Source: Lyophyllum atratum | Lineage: Eukaryota; Basidiomycota; Agaricomycetes; Agaricales; Lyophyllaceae | Direction of reading: 5' to 3' | DNA length: 64,000 nucleotides | Assembly: GCA_014905825.1 (NCBI GenBank) | Contig: JACGCN010000030.1 | Span: 124,001 to 188,000 of the forward strand | Shown: piece after piece, positions 46,474 through 58,709 of the stretch | Layout of the letters: the number at the start of each line of letters is the position of its first letter | How positions within the stretch are numbered: position 1 is the first letter of the stretch | Made by a program: the position numbers and the translations under genes | The notes under the pieces: model-generated | The model's input: the letters and a program-made list of their open reading frames with translations, nothing else | The model's database searches: none | Told to the model about the DNA's origin: nothing

Positions 46474-49400
46474 ATGGCGCAGACCGAAGATATCCGACCA
46501 GAGGCTCCCGTAGAGGACGACGACGACGATGTTGGCCCGATGCCCTTGCCAGCTGACGGCGCCGGCGCGAAGAAAAAGCGCAAAGGTGTGTCCCCCATCC
46601 ATCCTGCTCTCCCATCTTTGAGCCTCAAGGAACGACAGAACTTTGTTTATAGAGCTGCCCCATGAACGTCTGTATCTCAAGCACTTGCAGATGCTGAGCA
46701 GTATTACAAAGGCTACATGCATCGGAACACGGTGAATTTCTGTGTGGTCACGAAGTAAGCTGGTCTTCCCCTACGAGAACCCCGCCCTCATCCCCTTCGA
46801 AGCCGCCGTACGTGGCCTCAACCCCGTCGTTGCCGTAAAACTGCGCAGCTCAGCCGTCGTCGCTGCCCTCAGTCTGAGTCTCCCACCCATCTGTTGATGC
46901 ATGATGTCACCTGACGCATTGCTACTCCAGCGAGCCCCGCGACAACTCAATCTACATCGACCAAGGCACGCGCATCCAGATCCTCGAAAGCATCGACTAC
47001 CTCCCCCAAGCCGAAAAGGACCAATGTGGCACATTCATCGTTCGTACCTCCCCCCCTCCCACCCTCTCATAATATAAGTCCCCCCCCTTTTTTTTAGCGC
47101 GACCAAGGTGCTCTCATCCTATGGAGCTACGCTCTGGAGACCATGATCCCCCTATGCAAAGACTTTGACGAAAAGCTCATCAAGCACATCTGGCACACCC
47201 GCAAGGTCGCCCGCAAGTCCATTGCTCCTACCCCCCTCTCCGCCTCTGCCACACCCGCCGAGTCCACCGCCGACCTCAACGGAAAGGAGGCTGCCCCCGC
47301 CCCCATGGCAGAGAAGAAGCCTGCAGTGAAACGCGGGTGGTGGAGCTGGCGCCTGCAGCCCCGCGCGGATGCACCCGCGCCGAGTGGGAACGCGGATCCG
47401 GAGAAGGGGAGGGGGAAGAGGAAGGAGAGGAAGCTTATTCTGCTTGGGCCCCTGTATGCGGGCTGCGGTGCGGGGCTCTCGACTTGTAGGTGGTTCCCTT
47501 TACTTGGATGCAGCAAAACTGATGGTGTGTAGACTTCATGTCGGGCGGTGTTACGGTGCTGCTGGAGGAGTACGCGCTGGATGGGACCCACGGAGGTTCG
47601 CGCTGCTCGTTACGCTTCCTATCATTTTTTGCGTGTCCCTCGTACGTCGTTTGGCCTTCCTACCCACCCTGGCTTTCCCCGCTAAACATACCTCCCCCTG
47701 CCCATGTAGTTCTTCTGCCTCCAACTCGTCGGTAACCTCTCTCTCATGTACGTCTACCTCCCCCCCCCCCCTCCCCTCAATCTTGTTCCGTCACACCATT
47801 CTTACGCTTGTGTTCGTTGGGTATAGCCTCGGCCCCGTGGCACAGTACCACGAGAACTCACAGTACTACTCCGCCATCAAGCCCGAGCCCAATGCAGAGG
47901 TCAACAGTAACCTCCCGCACATCACCATCCAGCTCCCCGTGTACAAGGAGTCCCTTGAGCTCGTCATGTACGTTCCCCCCCCTTCCCTCTCCCCCTCTCC
48001 TCCCTTGCTTTCTTCCATTCCCAACTAACACCAACAAACAAACCCAGCGGCCCTCCGTCTTCTCCATCAAAAAAGCCATGTAAATATACGCCCGGCAAGG
48101 CGGGATGTCGGCCATTTTTGTTTGCGACGACGGGCTGCAGCTGATCTCGGAGGAGGATAGGGAGCAGAGGATCGTGTTTTATGCGAATCATAATATTGGG
48201 TGGGTGGCGAGGCCGGGGCATGAGAGTAAGGAATGGGGGTTCAAGAGGGCGGGGAAGTTTAAGAAGGCGAGCAAGTGAGTGTTTTGGTTTGGTGGTGGTG
48301 TGAGGTTCTCGATGTTGATTTTTTTGGGGGTTTAGTATGAACTACGGTTTTATGCGAATCATAATATTGGGTGGGTGGCGAGGCCGGGGCATGAGAGTAA
48401 GGAATGGGGGTTCAAGAGGGCGGGGAAGTTTAAGAAGGCGAGCAAGTGAGTGTTTTGGTTTGGTGGTGGTGTGAGGTTCTCGATGTTGATTTTTTTGGGG
48501 GTTTAGTATGAACTACGGTCTGGGTACGTCTGCTTCCTACGAAGTTCTCCCCGGGGTACGAGGGCTGACGTGTATGCAGCTATCTCCCCGAAGCTTGAGA
48601 AGTTCCTCGCGCAGCTCATCGCAGAGGGCGCAGAGGAGGACCCGGGCGATTGTCTCGAGGACAAGGCGAGGCGTATGGCTGCGGAGGAGATCTTCGAGGA
48701 GACAAGGAGGATGTGGAAGCCCTGTGCATGAATGGGAAGTCTATGCGCGTGGGCGAGATCATCCTCATCATCGATTCCGATACCATCGTCCCCGAGGTTC
48801 GTTCCCCCTCCATGCCAAGTAGTAGTAGTTACCCATACCCCAAACTGATGCTTGGTTTTCGTGTGTAGGACTGCTTCCATGATGCGGCGCGCGAAATGTG
48901 GGAGTCCCCGGACGTAGCGATCATCCAGCACGAGTCGGACGTGATGCAGGTGGCGTACCACTACTTCGAGAATGGCATCACGCACTTCACCCGGCGCATC
49001 AACTGGTGCATCTCCCTCGGGTGCGCCAATGGCGAGGTCACGCTGTTCGTCGGGCAGAACGCCTTCCTGCGCTGGTCCGCTGTCCAAGACGCCGCGTTCG
49101 TGGACCCCGCGGACGGGAAGAGGAAGCAGTGGAGCGAGGTGAGGTTGCTGTTGAAGGGGTATACGCTGAGGTGGGCGACGTAATCGGACGGGGGGTGGGT
49201 GGGGGGGGGGGGGGGTTAAGGAGGGGGTGTCGTTGACGGTGGTGGATGAGTTGGCGAGGTGGCAGAAGTGTGCGTATGGTGAGTTTGAGTTTTTTTTTTA
49301 CTTTGGTGGAGGGTGGGCAGTTGCTGATGTGTGTGTGGGGGTGTAGGGTGTAATGAGATTATATCTAACCCGCTGGTCAAGTGGTGGAAGCATGGTCCTA

Positions 49401-49815
49401 TCAGTCCTCAGCTGCGCGGATTTGTGTGGTCAAGAGCCCCTGTTCACTATAAGATTGGCATGATGTCCGGTACGGGTCTCCCTCTTTCTGCTTTTCCTAA
49501 CTAGAAAGCTAACGTATACATTTTTATCCCTCCCAGACATGTTCTCATATTGTACATCCCACCTAGACTCTGACCTTTTTTCCAAGCTAACTCGACCTCA
49601 TCGTAGACGGTATCGCTGCTGCAACGGTCGGCTCCATCCTTAACTACCTCCTCCTCAGGCTCGCACCCCAGCTCGACCGCTTCTACCTCCATTCCTTCGA
49701 GATCCTCCTGGCGTGCACGGTCGTCTTCTCCGGTGTCGGAAATCTTGGGTATACGCTTTTGGAATACCGCCTTGGACATAGGAAGAGCTGGAGATGCCTG
49801 GACCGGGCGGCCATA
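46474..49815 (+). pseudogene. Family-2 glycosyltransferase, broken, right copy
   Basis: Same gene and same lesions as the left copy, in plus orientation: the frame change after the NFCVVTK sequence near 46755, a 171-bp tandem exon duplication (about 48176-48517), the shortened stretch after WSE, the TAA near 49183 followed by poly-G, and a missing C-terminal membrane part. The GT2 landmarks LPVYKESLELV, DSDTIVPEDC and QNAFLRW are present. Poly-G length changes shift some frames relative to the left copy. Confidence 0.8.
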
Positions 49816-50089
49816 TGCCTGGACGGTGGAGCAACGGGACGAGACCGGGTCGTTCGTTTTGTATCCGTAAGGTACGTCCATCCATGCCTTTTCGGTCACT
49901 CCGAGGTTTGCTGAAATTCGATGTAGTGCTGAATGTTGTCACAGAACGTGTTGTTCGGCTGCTGGGTAAAGACGAAGCGGTCCGCTTCTTGAACCTTAGC
50001 CTGTACCAAGGCTCTCCATCCAAGACAGGCTTTACGACCATGGTTTGCCAAGGCGTTCAATTCGAGTGGGACTGAAGAAATCGAAGCTG

Positions 50090-50903
50090 CACAGGGTGCG
50101 AAGAACAATATTTTCATGAAAGGTATCTTGAACAAATAGTGAAGGAACACCTTATATGTTCAGATTATGTAGAGGTATCATATTGTGAATCAAACATTGA
50201 ATTTCATACAAGAAAATATAGTGAGCAAAGTTATTATATTATCAGAGAACATATTCTGAATAAATTCACTGTATTTTCAGTAAAAAAGCAAGCATTACAT
50301 GATGAATATAAGCTATATTCTTCCAAGATAATCGTATGAAGGACAAAGTGAAAATATACTTCATATTTGCAGCATATGTCCCCTGAATGAATTCAAAATA
50401 TGATCACACTATTTTCACAATATGATCAGTGGAGAAATTGTAAATATATCTGCAACATAGTGAGATATTCAGAATATCTTCACCATATTGCTAGATATTT
50501 AGAATATTTTCACCACGTTGCGATTTGATCCTGAGGTATGGTGAAGGTATTTTGAGATCTTCCCTAATCATATTGTGAAAATAGTGTGAAGATATTTTGA
50601 ATTTTATTAGGGGTTATATGCTACAAATATGAAGTATATTTTCACCATTTCTTCTATGAAGTTATTTTAAAAGGATATACCTTATGTTTATCATATAATG
50701 CCTGCTCTTTTTCTGAAGATATGATGAATTTATTCAGAATATGTTCTATTATAAGATCATAATTTTGCTCACTATATTTTCTTAGCTAAAACTAAATATT
50801 TGATTTACAATATGATGCCCTTGCATAATCTCAGTATATAAGGTATTTCTTCACTATTTGTTCAAGATACCTTTTATGAAAATATTGTCGCTTGCACCCT
50901 GTG
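50090..50903. mobile_element. 814-bp AT-rich MITE with about 54-bp TIRs and CTG target duplication
   Basis: The left end reads CACAGGGTGCGAAGAACAAT and the right end, inverted, CACAGGGTGCAAGCGACAAT. Both continue with ATTTTCAT(G/A)AAAGGTATC and TTGAACAAATAGTGAAG, giving terminal inverted repeats of about 54 bp. The element is flanked by CTG on both sides (50087-50089 and 50904-50906). The left arm of the inverted repeat (near 33977) has the empty site with one CTG. The interior is AT-rich, with many TATTTTCA/TGAAAATA motifs and no coding capacity, so it depends on a transposase in trans. CAC-type ends with a 3-bp duplication point to the CACTA/Plavaka-like group. Confidence 0.93.
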
Positions 50904-51068
50904 CTGGGTTAGAACCCCACATCTCCATCATCGACCGCCCCGCCGACGTCCAGCCCGCTCCGAGCGAAGAGGAGACGGACGTGCTACCCATGGAAGTGGG
51001 GCTGCAGAAGCTCGCGCGGGTGCTGGAGGAGGAGCTGTGTCTGAATGTGAAGGGTGTGAAGCGGTGAA

Positions 51069-52450
51069 AGCGGGATCGACAATCGGGTGCGCGGTGTGGG
51101 TGAATCAGGGATAGGGAAACATTGCTGATGACATCGAGTTCGGGAGGTTTTGCCCCCAGTACGTGTCTCTTTCTACGTGTCATTGGATGTTTTACTCATC
51201 ACCATCGACCCACTAGCCTCTATTTCTGATACCCTCGACTCCGCACCCCGTGCATCCTCCTTTCTGAACCTGAGGCTCCTTGCTGACGCACTGTGGGCTT
51301 ATGTTTCCGCTCTCATTCGTTTGTGCAAGACCCACACTACTACTCCGAAAATCTATGTGCTGCATGGCATATCGGAGTTTCGCACCCTGGATCAACCAGT
51401 GGCATCGAGCCCCGCACCAATCTGTGCATCTGCAAGATGTGCCTTGGCGGAGTCCCAAGCGTACTCTGGCTCTGGCTTTAACATTACATAGCTTGGGTCT
51501 GATTAACGGCCTTTGTCCTTCATCTCATGCCCCCCTCAAACTTCCAAGTAAGCCTCCATTTATAAGAGCGAAGTTTTTCACTGCAAAACTGATAAGGATC
51601 CTAGCTCGTTCGAGTGCCCCGCCGCCGCCACACCACCCATTCAGATAACCTACCTATCATCCGCAGCAGGCAGAACACCGTTGGCTCTGGCATTTTTCGC
51701 CTCAGGTTTTCCTTCAATAACTCAGGATCTACCCTGAAGTACACTTTACTTGTTTATGCTGCCGATAATCCAGAGCCGTGCACAGGCGATGATGCTCGTT
51801 CCACGGAATCCACGGTATCTTGCAGAGCTTGCTCAACAATTTGTCCGACAAAGTAAAGAGGGTCCGTCGACCGGGAGAGACCAAAACCCGGAGAGCACCC
51901 GGGCTGCGGCAGGATCATCGTTGCCTTTCAGGCGTTCAAGAATGCCTATATGTAAGGTCATATTCCATGAACTGTTTCACCTCAGCTGATTTGCATTATA
52001 TAGGTGGAACGAATGTATTACTTTCCCAATACTGTATGGCGACATGCCTCTTAGCTCTCATATTACATTTCACACCCGCACTTCATAAACACACCTCCAC
52101 ATTTATACCTCCCCGATGACCACTTGCCCTCAGGACACATGCTCACTTAGACTCAGACTCAGACTCGGATGACACGGCGCTCCCCTCCACCCACTTCCTA
52201 CCTTAGCTTATCATCCTGCAGGATGTTTTGTAGTATTGGTTGACAATTGACTGCATGAATACATACACCACAAGTTATTTACTCACAAATGTAAGGTCAC
52301 GGTCATAGGCTAGTGACCGTCAACCGCTTCGAACTTCGCTGAGCGCTGTGTGCGAAGCGTGTCTTTCCGTTGTCTTTGTTTGTGGTGTAAATAGAGACAC
52401 ACTGCGTTCGGACTGGTAGCGAGTCTAAACATTAGTAACAGGACGTCGAC
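51069..52450. other. Intergenic, no supported gene
   Basis: Short open frames exist on the plus strand between 51150 and 52119, but none carries a recognised motif or a consistent exon chain. This could be decayed mobile DNA. Confidence 0.45.
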
Positions 52451-55400
52451 ATGGCGGATTACCCGCTGGTGGAAGAAGAAGAGTCAAGCACTTCCACAGC
52501 AGGTACTGCATCCCAGGCAGACGATTCTTATAGATTATCTATAGAACGATTCAACGCATTCGATACTCAAATCTCTGTGTTGTGTCGATCTCGCTCGCCG
52601 AGCCTTCGACGATCACCCACGCCACCGCCTGTCGTGCCCCCTCTGGAGCTATTGGGAGAGGAAGCACAGATTACCACGAACACCGCCTCCTTTCTCCAAC
52701 CTCCCGCGCAACCTTCACCACCTTTACCCAACCCATTGTACAGCTTTGGCCTACCGAGGACCCAGAGGCTGGCCTCCGGAACTGCTGGCCGAGACGAAGG
52801 GCGTCAGACTGATCCCAGAAGGCTACCTCATGAGTCACACAGTCAGGGTGAGGGTTCGCGAGGTAAGTTTATTGTCCCTATTACATATTCTAGGTTGTTC
52901 AAGTCACCTTTATCTCCAGGCTTCGCCGATGATCTACCTCACAATGACGAAGTGTGGAACCGAGACACGCATGATGTGCGGTCGACTGGGGCTCGTGCTT
53001 ACCAAGCACCCTGGTCTTACTGGCCCCCCAGCGCAGAGCTGGAGCATGACAACGACGAGGACGTGCATCCGCAGCCGCTCAATGTCAGATCCGAGAGCCC
53101 CGTTCCTGCAATCGGAGAATTGCGGTCTCCATCACCGTTATTTGACGATCTTGAGGAATTACAGCCTACAAGGACCAGGAGGGCAAGTGAGCATACTCCT
53201 CCGATATTGCCTCCCATCCACGACCATGACGAAACGTGGGAAGACCCTCTGGAAAGTCTCCAAATGTTCTCCTGGAATGGGTCGAGGCCACAATCATCAT
53301 CTCATACAACCCAACCTCCTTCTCTATCTCGCATCTCGATACCGAGAGAGATCCTATCTTTGCATGAACCCACTGAGGAGAACCATTCGATTGGTTCGGC
53401 GGCAGCATCTTCGAGCTCGGGCACCATGCCCAGTCTCATCCTCTTCCCTCCGTATTTGCCCGAGATCTTGCTGGATGGTTGGATAACGACTCTGCAAATC
53501 GCTGGTTCAGTCCTTCAGCGAGGGAGGAATCAAATTCTTCTCCGCTCCCCAGGACCACCAACACCAGCTCGAGTGATCCTCCGAGCGGCAACAATGGAGC
53601 CAGTTCCTCCGCTCTCCTGGATTCCTATACCGCATCGCGCCTGGAGGCGCTACATGGTATTGCGGAAGCACTGCAAGGTATCGGGTGTGTTCTCCAAGAG
53701 AGTGAGATGACACTGCGACCATTCTTGATGGAGACTTCCTCGCTAGGAGAGAATGGTGGCTCTAGCAGCTCAACCTGGTCGTCTTTGAGAGGAAATCCGA
53801 ACACCGAAGGTCGTGCGAGCGGTTGGAGGTCCATTACTGGTCCAAGTACAAACGCTGGTAGATCTGAAGCCAATCAGGACAATAGAGAGAGCTCGGCAGT
53901 ACCCCGATGGCTCAGACTCAGCGCCCTAAGTCTGCCATCGCCTTTGGAGGATCACATGTGGCCGTGGTTAGCAGGTTAGTCTTCGTGGCGAACTATCTCT
54001 GCTTCTGTGTTTATTCACATTGGTACCTCTTTTTTAGATAGTCAGAGGAAAAGTCGTGAAGAGGATGACTCACCGGCGCGAGTTGACACTCAGACCACGT
54101 CGGATCGCTATCCCGTTGCTGGGTCATCATCAAGAACCGCTGACACCCGGCCTACTCCCCATCATTACCGTCCCTGCTATGGCCATTCAAGCAACTGAAG
54201 CATGGGTGATGCTGCACTGTTTGCAGCACGTCCGGCGACGACAGATCCATCATCCTCATACTCATCTGCGGCAACGACATCATACGTATCCACTCCGAGC
54301 CGAGTCTTCTCCACCTGCGGTCGCGCCCCTATGTCAGCCAATTCAGCACGCATACACACGCCCACTCCCATTCTCTGTCTTCTGTACGTGGTGATGACCC
54401 GCCCGCTTCGTTCTCTGAGAGCGCCTATGACGGCCGGCGTCGAATTGCGCGCCTTGGACTAATGCAGATGCAACGCCAGACTAGGACAAGAACACCTCCC
54501 ACTGAAGCACCCGCAGTACCGACCTGGATACCCCTCTCGCATGAAACCAACCTCACTCAATCATCACCTCGACCTCGTCGCGTCTCCCCGTGACATCGCA
54601 TAACACCTTTTAGTCAACTACTTGCCGAAGAGCACGAACGAGCGAGAATGCGCACGGTAGCTGAGCGTCATGTCAACGTGCCTTCTGGCTTTTCATCGGC
54701 CGCCTCCCATAACCTCTTTGATGACGCGGTGGACTTGGACAGAGATAGACATTCCCGGTCCAGCAGTACGAGGATAGGAACGGCAACTCCTGAGCGTTTC
54801 CATCGGCCAGGCCTCCGCCTAGGCCAGCGTTCGCACGATAGATTTGGAGAATCGATGACTTCCGCAGGCGACCAACAATCAATGTTGATTTGCGAAGACC
54901 TCATGAGCAGAGGTCATCTAATGCCTTCTCGGGACGCGTAGCGCCCCCCAACCCTCCCGAAGGCCTCAGGCGCGTCACTGGTCGCCCGTGCGACCAACAC
55001 CGCCACCTTCACGTCCTGTGCAAAGGGATCTCAATCCCGAATCTTTCACACTGGGCCATTCCGAATACTATTCAGAGATTCTACGAGGCGAGGAATCGTC
55101 TTGGCAGATCCCAGACCCAGGCACAGTCGCAATCTCCTTACATTCCGCCTTCCATTCCGCCACTCGCCTTTGAAGAAGAGGATTTTGATGGCCAGGAGAG
55201 TGATGAGCGGGTACGTCTTGTATCAGTCAACCATACGATTTGATTTTGACTCCAGTGTTCTTTTGCTATAGTTCCAGGCTTTCCTTAGCTATTACGTCAA
55301 CCCAGGCCAGGGCGAGACGACACAACCTCCATCTCCCGACGACAATTCACCATCGATTGCTGAACGTCTTGACTGGATCTATAACGATGACAGTGGACGC

Positions 55401-57907
55401 AGACCCCGGCCTGTTGCTCGACCTTCAAACAGCACCAGCACCACTGCCTCTGAAACATCGACCCGGCCTTCCGACCTCCATAACTTTCTCTCCCGCCGTC
55501 CCCGCATGGAAGCGTCTAGATCAGACAACCCAGACGACTCCAGACAGTCGGCATTGCGAGGGGACGAAGCTGGATTTACCGATGCCCTTGAGGTCCTGCG
55601 GCACGATGGCCTGAGTATTCCTCGCTCCCAGGAACTCATTAATCGTTACCACCGTGAGCGGCCAGCGCACATTCACGGCGCCGGCTTCACCGTGGGGTAT
55701 TGTCGAGCAAGGTAGCGGGCCATCTCGTCGGACGAGCGAAACAACGACGGGCGAACCACCAGCACCGCGTACCTGGAGGAGGAGGGCACGAGAGGATCCA
55801 TACAGCTTTGACAATGGGGAAGACGATGCGGAGACGGCGTCGAATCGCGATGCAGACCGGGTAAGATTCGCAGCGCAAAGACGCCTCAGGAGACCGAACT
55901 TCGAGTTTGGACCTGTCTCCCCGCGTGGTGTTCAGGAGTCCATTAGAATGGGAGGAGCCAGAAGGGGCAGGCCTCTGGGTGATTATATGGTGTGTTCATT
56001 ATAGCTCCGTACATCAGCAATGTCGGAGTTTTGATCATAGAAGCCTGTAGCAAACAAAGCCAAAACCATAGAGAGCCATAGTAAACAGAGCCAGAGCTAT
56101 AGAGAGCCATAGTAAACAGAGCCGAGGCCATAGAGGGCCGTAGAAAATAGAAAATTACGTAGCATCCATAGTGAATGAACATATCCTTACAGAAGTTCAT
56201 CAGTTGGAGAAACTTCATTACCTACAGTTGGGGATTTATTTTTGCCTGTTAAACAATATAGGGCACAATTATGGGATGACCATAATTTCTACATTAATGT
56301 TTCTTGAGCTTTGGATATGGTAACACTTTCCTTCGAAGTTCTTTGGTTTTTGTTGATTTTGTTGATTTTCGTTGATTTTTGAAATCAACGAAATCAACGA
56401 AAAATCAACGAAATCAACGAAGTCATGTGATGCAAAAATGGATATCGCCACTTCCAATTTCAGAATTTGCAGAACTTTGTGCTGACTTATTTCTGCCTGC
56501 CCTAATCTTGCTTCAAATTTGGACCACCCTTGAGTCGTGCTCTTCTTTTCCATACAATCACCGACATTGCTTTTTCCTCCTAGTCACCACTCAACCACTC
56601 TATCCACATGCCACCCAACTCCAACCACATCAACGACAGCCTCATTGACACATAATGCCATGGATGTAGGACAAGGAGCGGGAGTAGAATAGAAGGGCAG
56701 ACCCTAAGAAGGGGAGAGCCGCAAGGTATGTCGCCCAGCCCACTCAGCATGTACAACAACTAAGAGACGTCTCTGTAGGTAGTATTCAAGTAGGGCATAT
56801 GTTCTTCTGCACCCCACACCGCTTGCCACATCACTCCTCAGTCTTTCGTCAATCAGGTTCTGCCACGTCACTCACCCCCACCCCATAGCAAACCATGTAA
56901 CTGGTGGAAAGCGAGGCCAGTGTTTTGGCGAAGGTAAGGCAGGCGTGTCAGGGCTATAATTTTTGTATATCTATTTAGTGTAGTATATGTATCCATTGTA
57001 CTAGAAATTCTCTCAATATACAATTCTTGCGGCATTGTACAGATGTGATTGACCATGACGGAAACCAGAATCGAAATTTGATTTTGACTGCTTCCAGCTG
57101 AGCCTATGGCATGCTATGGAGCAAACACGACGCTCTATATAGACCCTGATAGACTTGGCAGGGTTCTATATCGCTCTATGTGGCTAAAGGAGTAGTCTAT
57201 GGTTCTATGGCACTATAAAGCTCTACATAGTACTAGTAAGGGAGGTCTGACATTGCTGATGTATGCGTTCACTTTGCTGAGTCTTTCACAGAGATGAAGA
57301 CTTTGATAAATCGTATGAGAGCCTTCTGTCTCTTGCTGCATCGCTCGGAGAAGCGAAACCACGATGCACGCCGGATAGTGTTATCGCTGGCCTGGAGACA
57401 GGTTTGTACGAGGATTGGAAAACTGCGGACAGTGACCACCGGTGCCAGGCTATCTGTTTGGATGACGTAAGCCTATCCTGCTGGTATCAATCGCCCTTCA
57501 ACTGACTTCATTCGTGTCCAGTATCAAGCGGAGGATGGTCTGTTGAAGCTTGCCGATTGCTCGCACTGGCTACATTGGGAATGTCTACATGTCTGTTGCA
57601 CTTTTTTCTCTGGCTACTGTCGCGTACTGACTCAATCTTTTAGCAATGGCTCAGGAGTGCAAGCACCTGTCCTGTATGTCGTAAGACAGTCGGCGGAACC
57701 TCTACCTCTACCCGACGACGGCACTACGACCCCTCGAACGAAGCTGGTCCTAGCCGTAGGACAGGCAACCCGAGAAACGGGCCTGGTGGCAGCGGTGGTG
57801 GCACTTCTAACGGAAACACATCTAATGATAGGCCAGGGATAGGCGAGGGAATTTTGGCCCATCCATCTCGAAATGAAGGCTCTAGGTTAGCAGGAGGGAG
57901 ACGCTGA
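52451..57907 (+). CDS. RING-finger protein with long disordered N-terminus (probable E3 ubiquitin ligase)
   Basis: Begins MADYPLVEEEESSTSTAG at 52451. Several exons are clear: 52451-52862, then FADDLPHNDEVW to about 53447; a 59-nt intron joins to PSAREESNSSPLPRT, and MWPWLA joins to DSQRKSREEDD at 54041. Between about 54200 and 55250 the coding frame changes several times and exon limits could not be fixed, so errors or decay are possible. The frame resumes with ERLDWIYNDDSGRRP and RRPNFEFGPVSPRG. The last exons encode DEDFDKSYESLLSL, EDWKTADSDHRCQAICLDD, DCSHWLHWECLHQWL, STCPVCRKTVGG and a Gly/Asn-rich tail ending LAGGRR. The RING-H2 cross-brace is complete but has three residues instead of two between its first two Cys (C-QAI-C). 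The intron before DEDFDKSY is about 1.3 kb long through insertion of repeats. Confidence 0.65.
55979..57293. repeat. Repetitive DNA swelling an intron of the RING gene
   Basis: The intron can be read from the GTGATT donor at 55979 to an AG at 57293. It holds a threefold run of CATAGAGAGCCATAGTAAACAGAGCC-like units (about 56036-56140), the GTTGATTT palindrome, and a CTCTATA/TCTATG-rich stretch (57130-57240). No terminal repeats of an element were identified. Confidence 0.6.
56345..56421. repeat. Long palindrome built of GTTGATTT/AAATCAAC units
   Basis: The left half repeats TTGTTGATTTT and TTCGTTGATTT. The right half, after a TGA centre near 56381, repeats AAATCAACGAA. The halves can pair over more than 30 bp as a hairpin or cruciform. 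Confidence 0.85.
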
Positions 57908-58709
57908 GACTTGTAGAATCATACACTGTCATGCTCAGCTAGATCGAGGAGCCCCATGCACACAAGACGGGGTGTGCACAGCTTCATAGTCACTTCAAGT
58001 TGTGGCTGCAGTGGTTGGTCGGTTGTTCAATTGGTGTTGGTACGGTTCAGATCGCATCCGAGTCAGCTACCCGATTCTCATTCCTCTCTGCACTCGATCA
58101 GACAGCTAATCCACGTGTGTCATCATACAAGTGGGTTATGTCGGACTCGGACATGCTGCCTCTCATGCATATTACTGAGGATGATATGATACGTTGCCAC
58201 AAGCGAGTTGTCGGCCAGCTCATTCTGCGGAGCCAAGTGGGTATCTGCCAAGGGCTGTAGTAACATGGGGTAAGTCGTTATTCCTTACCGAATCTGCCTA
58301 CAATTGACGGGCAGGATTTGACAGGTGGAGTGGATGCTTGAAGCATAGAGTTGTTGCACGGTATGCTCTTGATTGGTAGTTTGCCACTGAGCTCAGAATA
58401 CATATCACATTGAACTTGTTCCATCGGAGACTTCTGTGGCTGCGAGTTCGACTGAGCGCTCGACCTCGAACCCTGACTCTGGAACCAAGTCATCAATGTT
58501 ACTATCCCGCAACTCGACCGGAACTCTTGCCAGCAGTGCGTGAAGGCGCCTATGGTCCCATGATCTGTCTGGTATAAAATGCTTCTTGTTCAAGTTCCGT
58601 CATAACCAACTCATACAGCCCGTCATCGACTGTAACAGTCTACTAGCCCCATTATTCACCATCCCGTTATCGTGACGTGCGGCTGCTACGCTAGCGCGGG
58701 CGGGAATCC
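57908..58709. other. Region between the RING gene and the transposase
   Basis: No supported gene. The left end of the Plavaka-type element should lie here, but I could not fix its terminal inverted repeat. Confidence 0.4.

Larger units (their letters stand above)
46448..51068. repeat. Large inverted repeat, right arm (4.6 kb including a 814-bp insertion)
   Basis: Reverse-complement partner of 33813-37614. Subtracting the insertion and its 3-bp duplication leaves a length within a few bases of the left arm. Translations of long stretches are identical between arms (for example GNADPEKGRGKRKERKLILL). Differences are confined to poly-G/poly-C lengths near 47760 and 49200. Confidence 0.95.
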
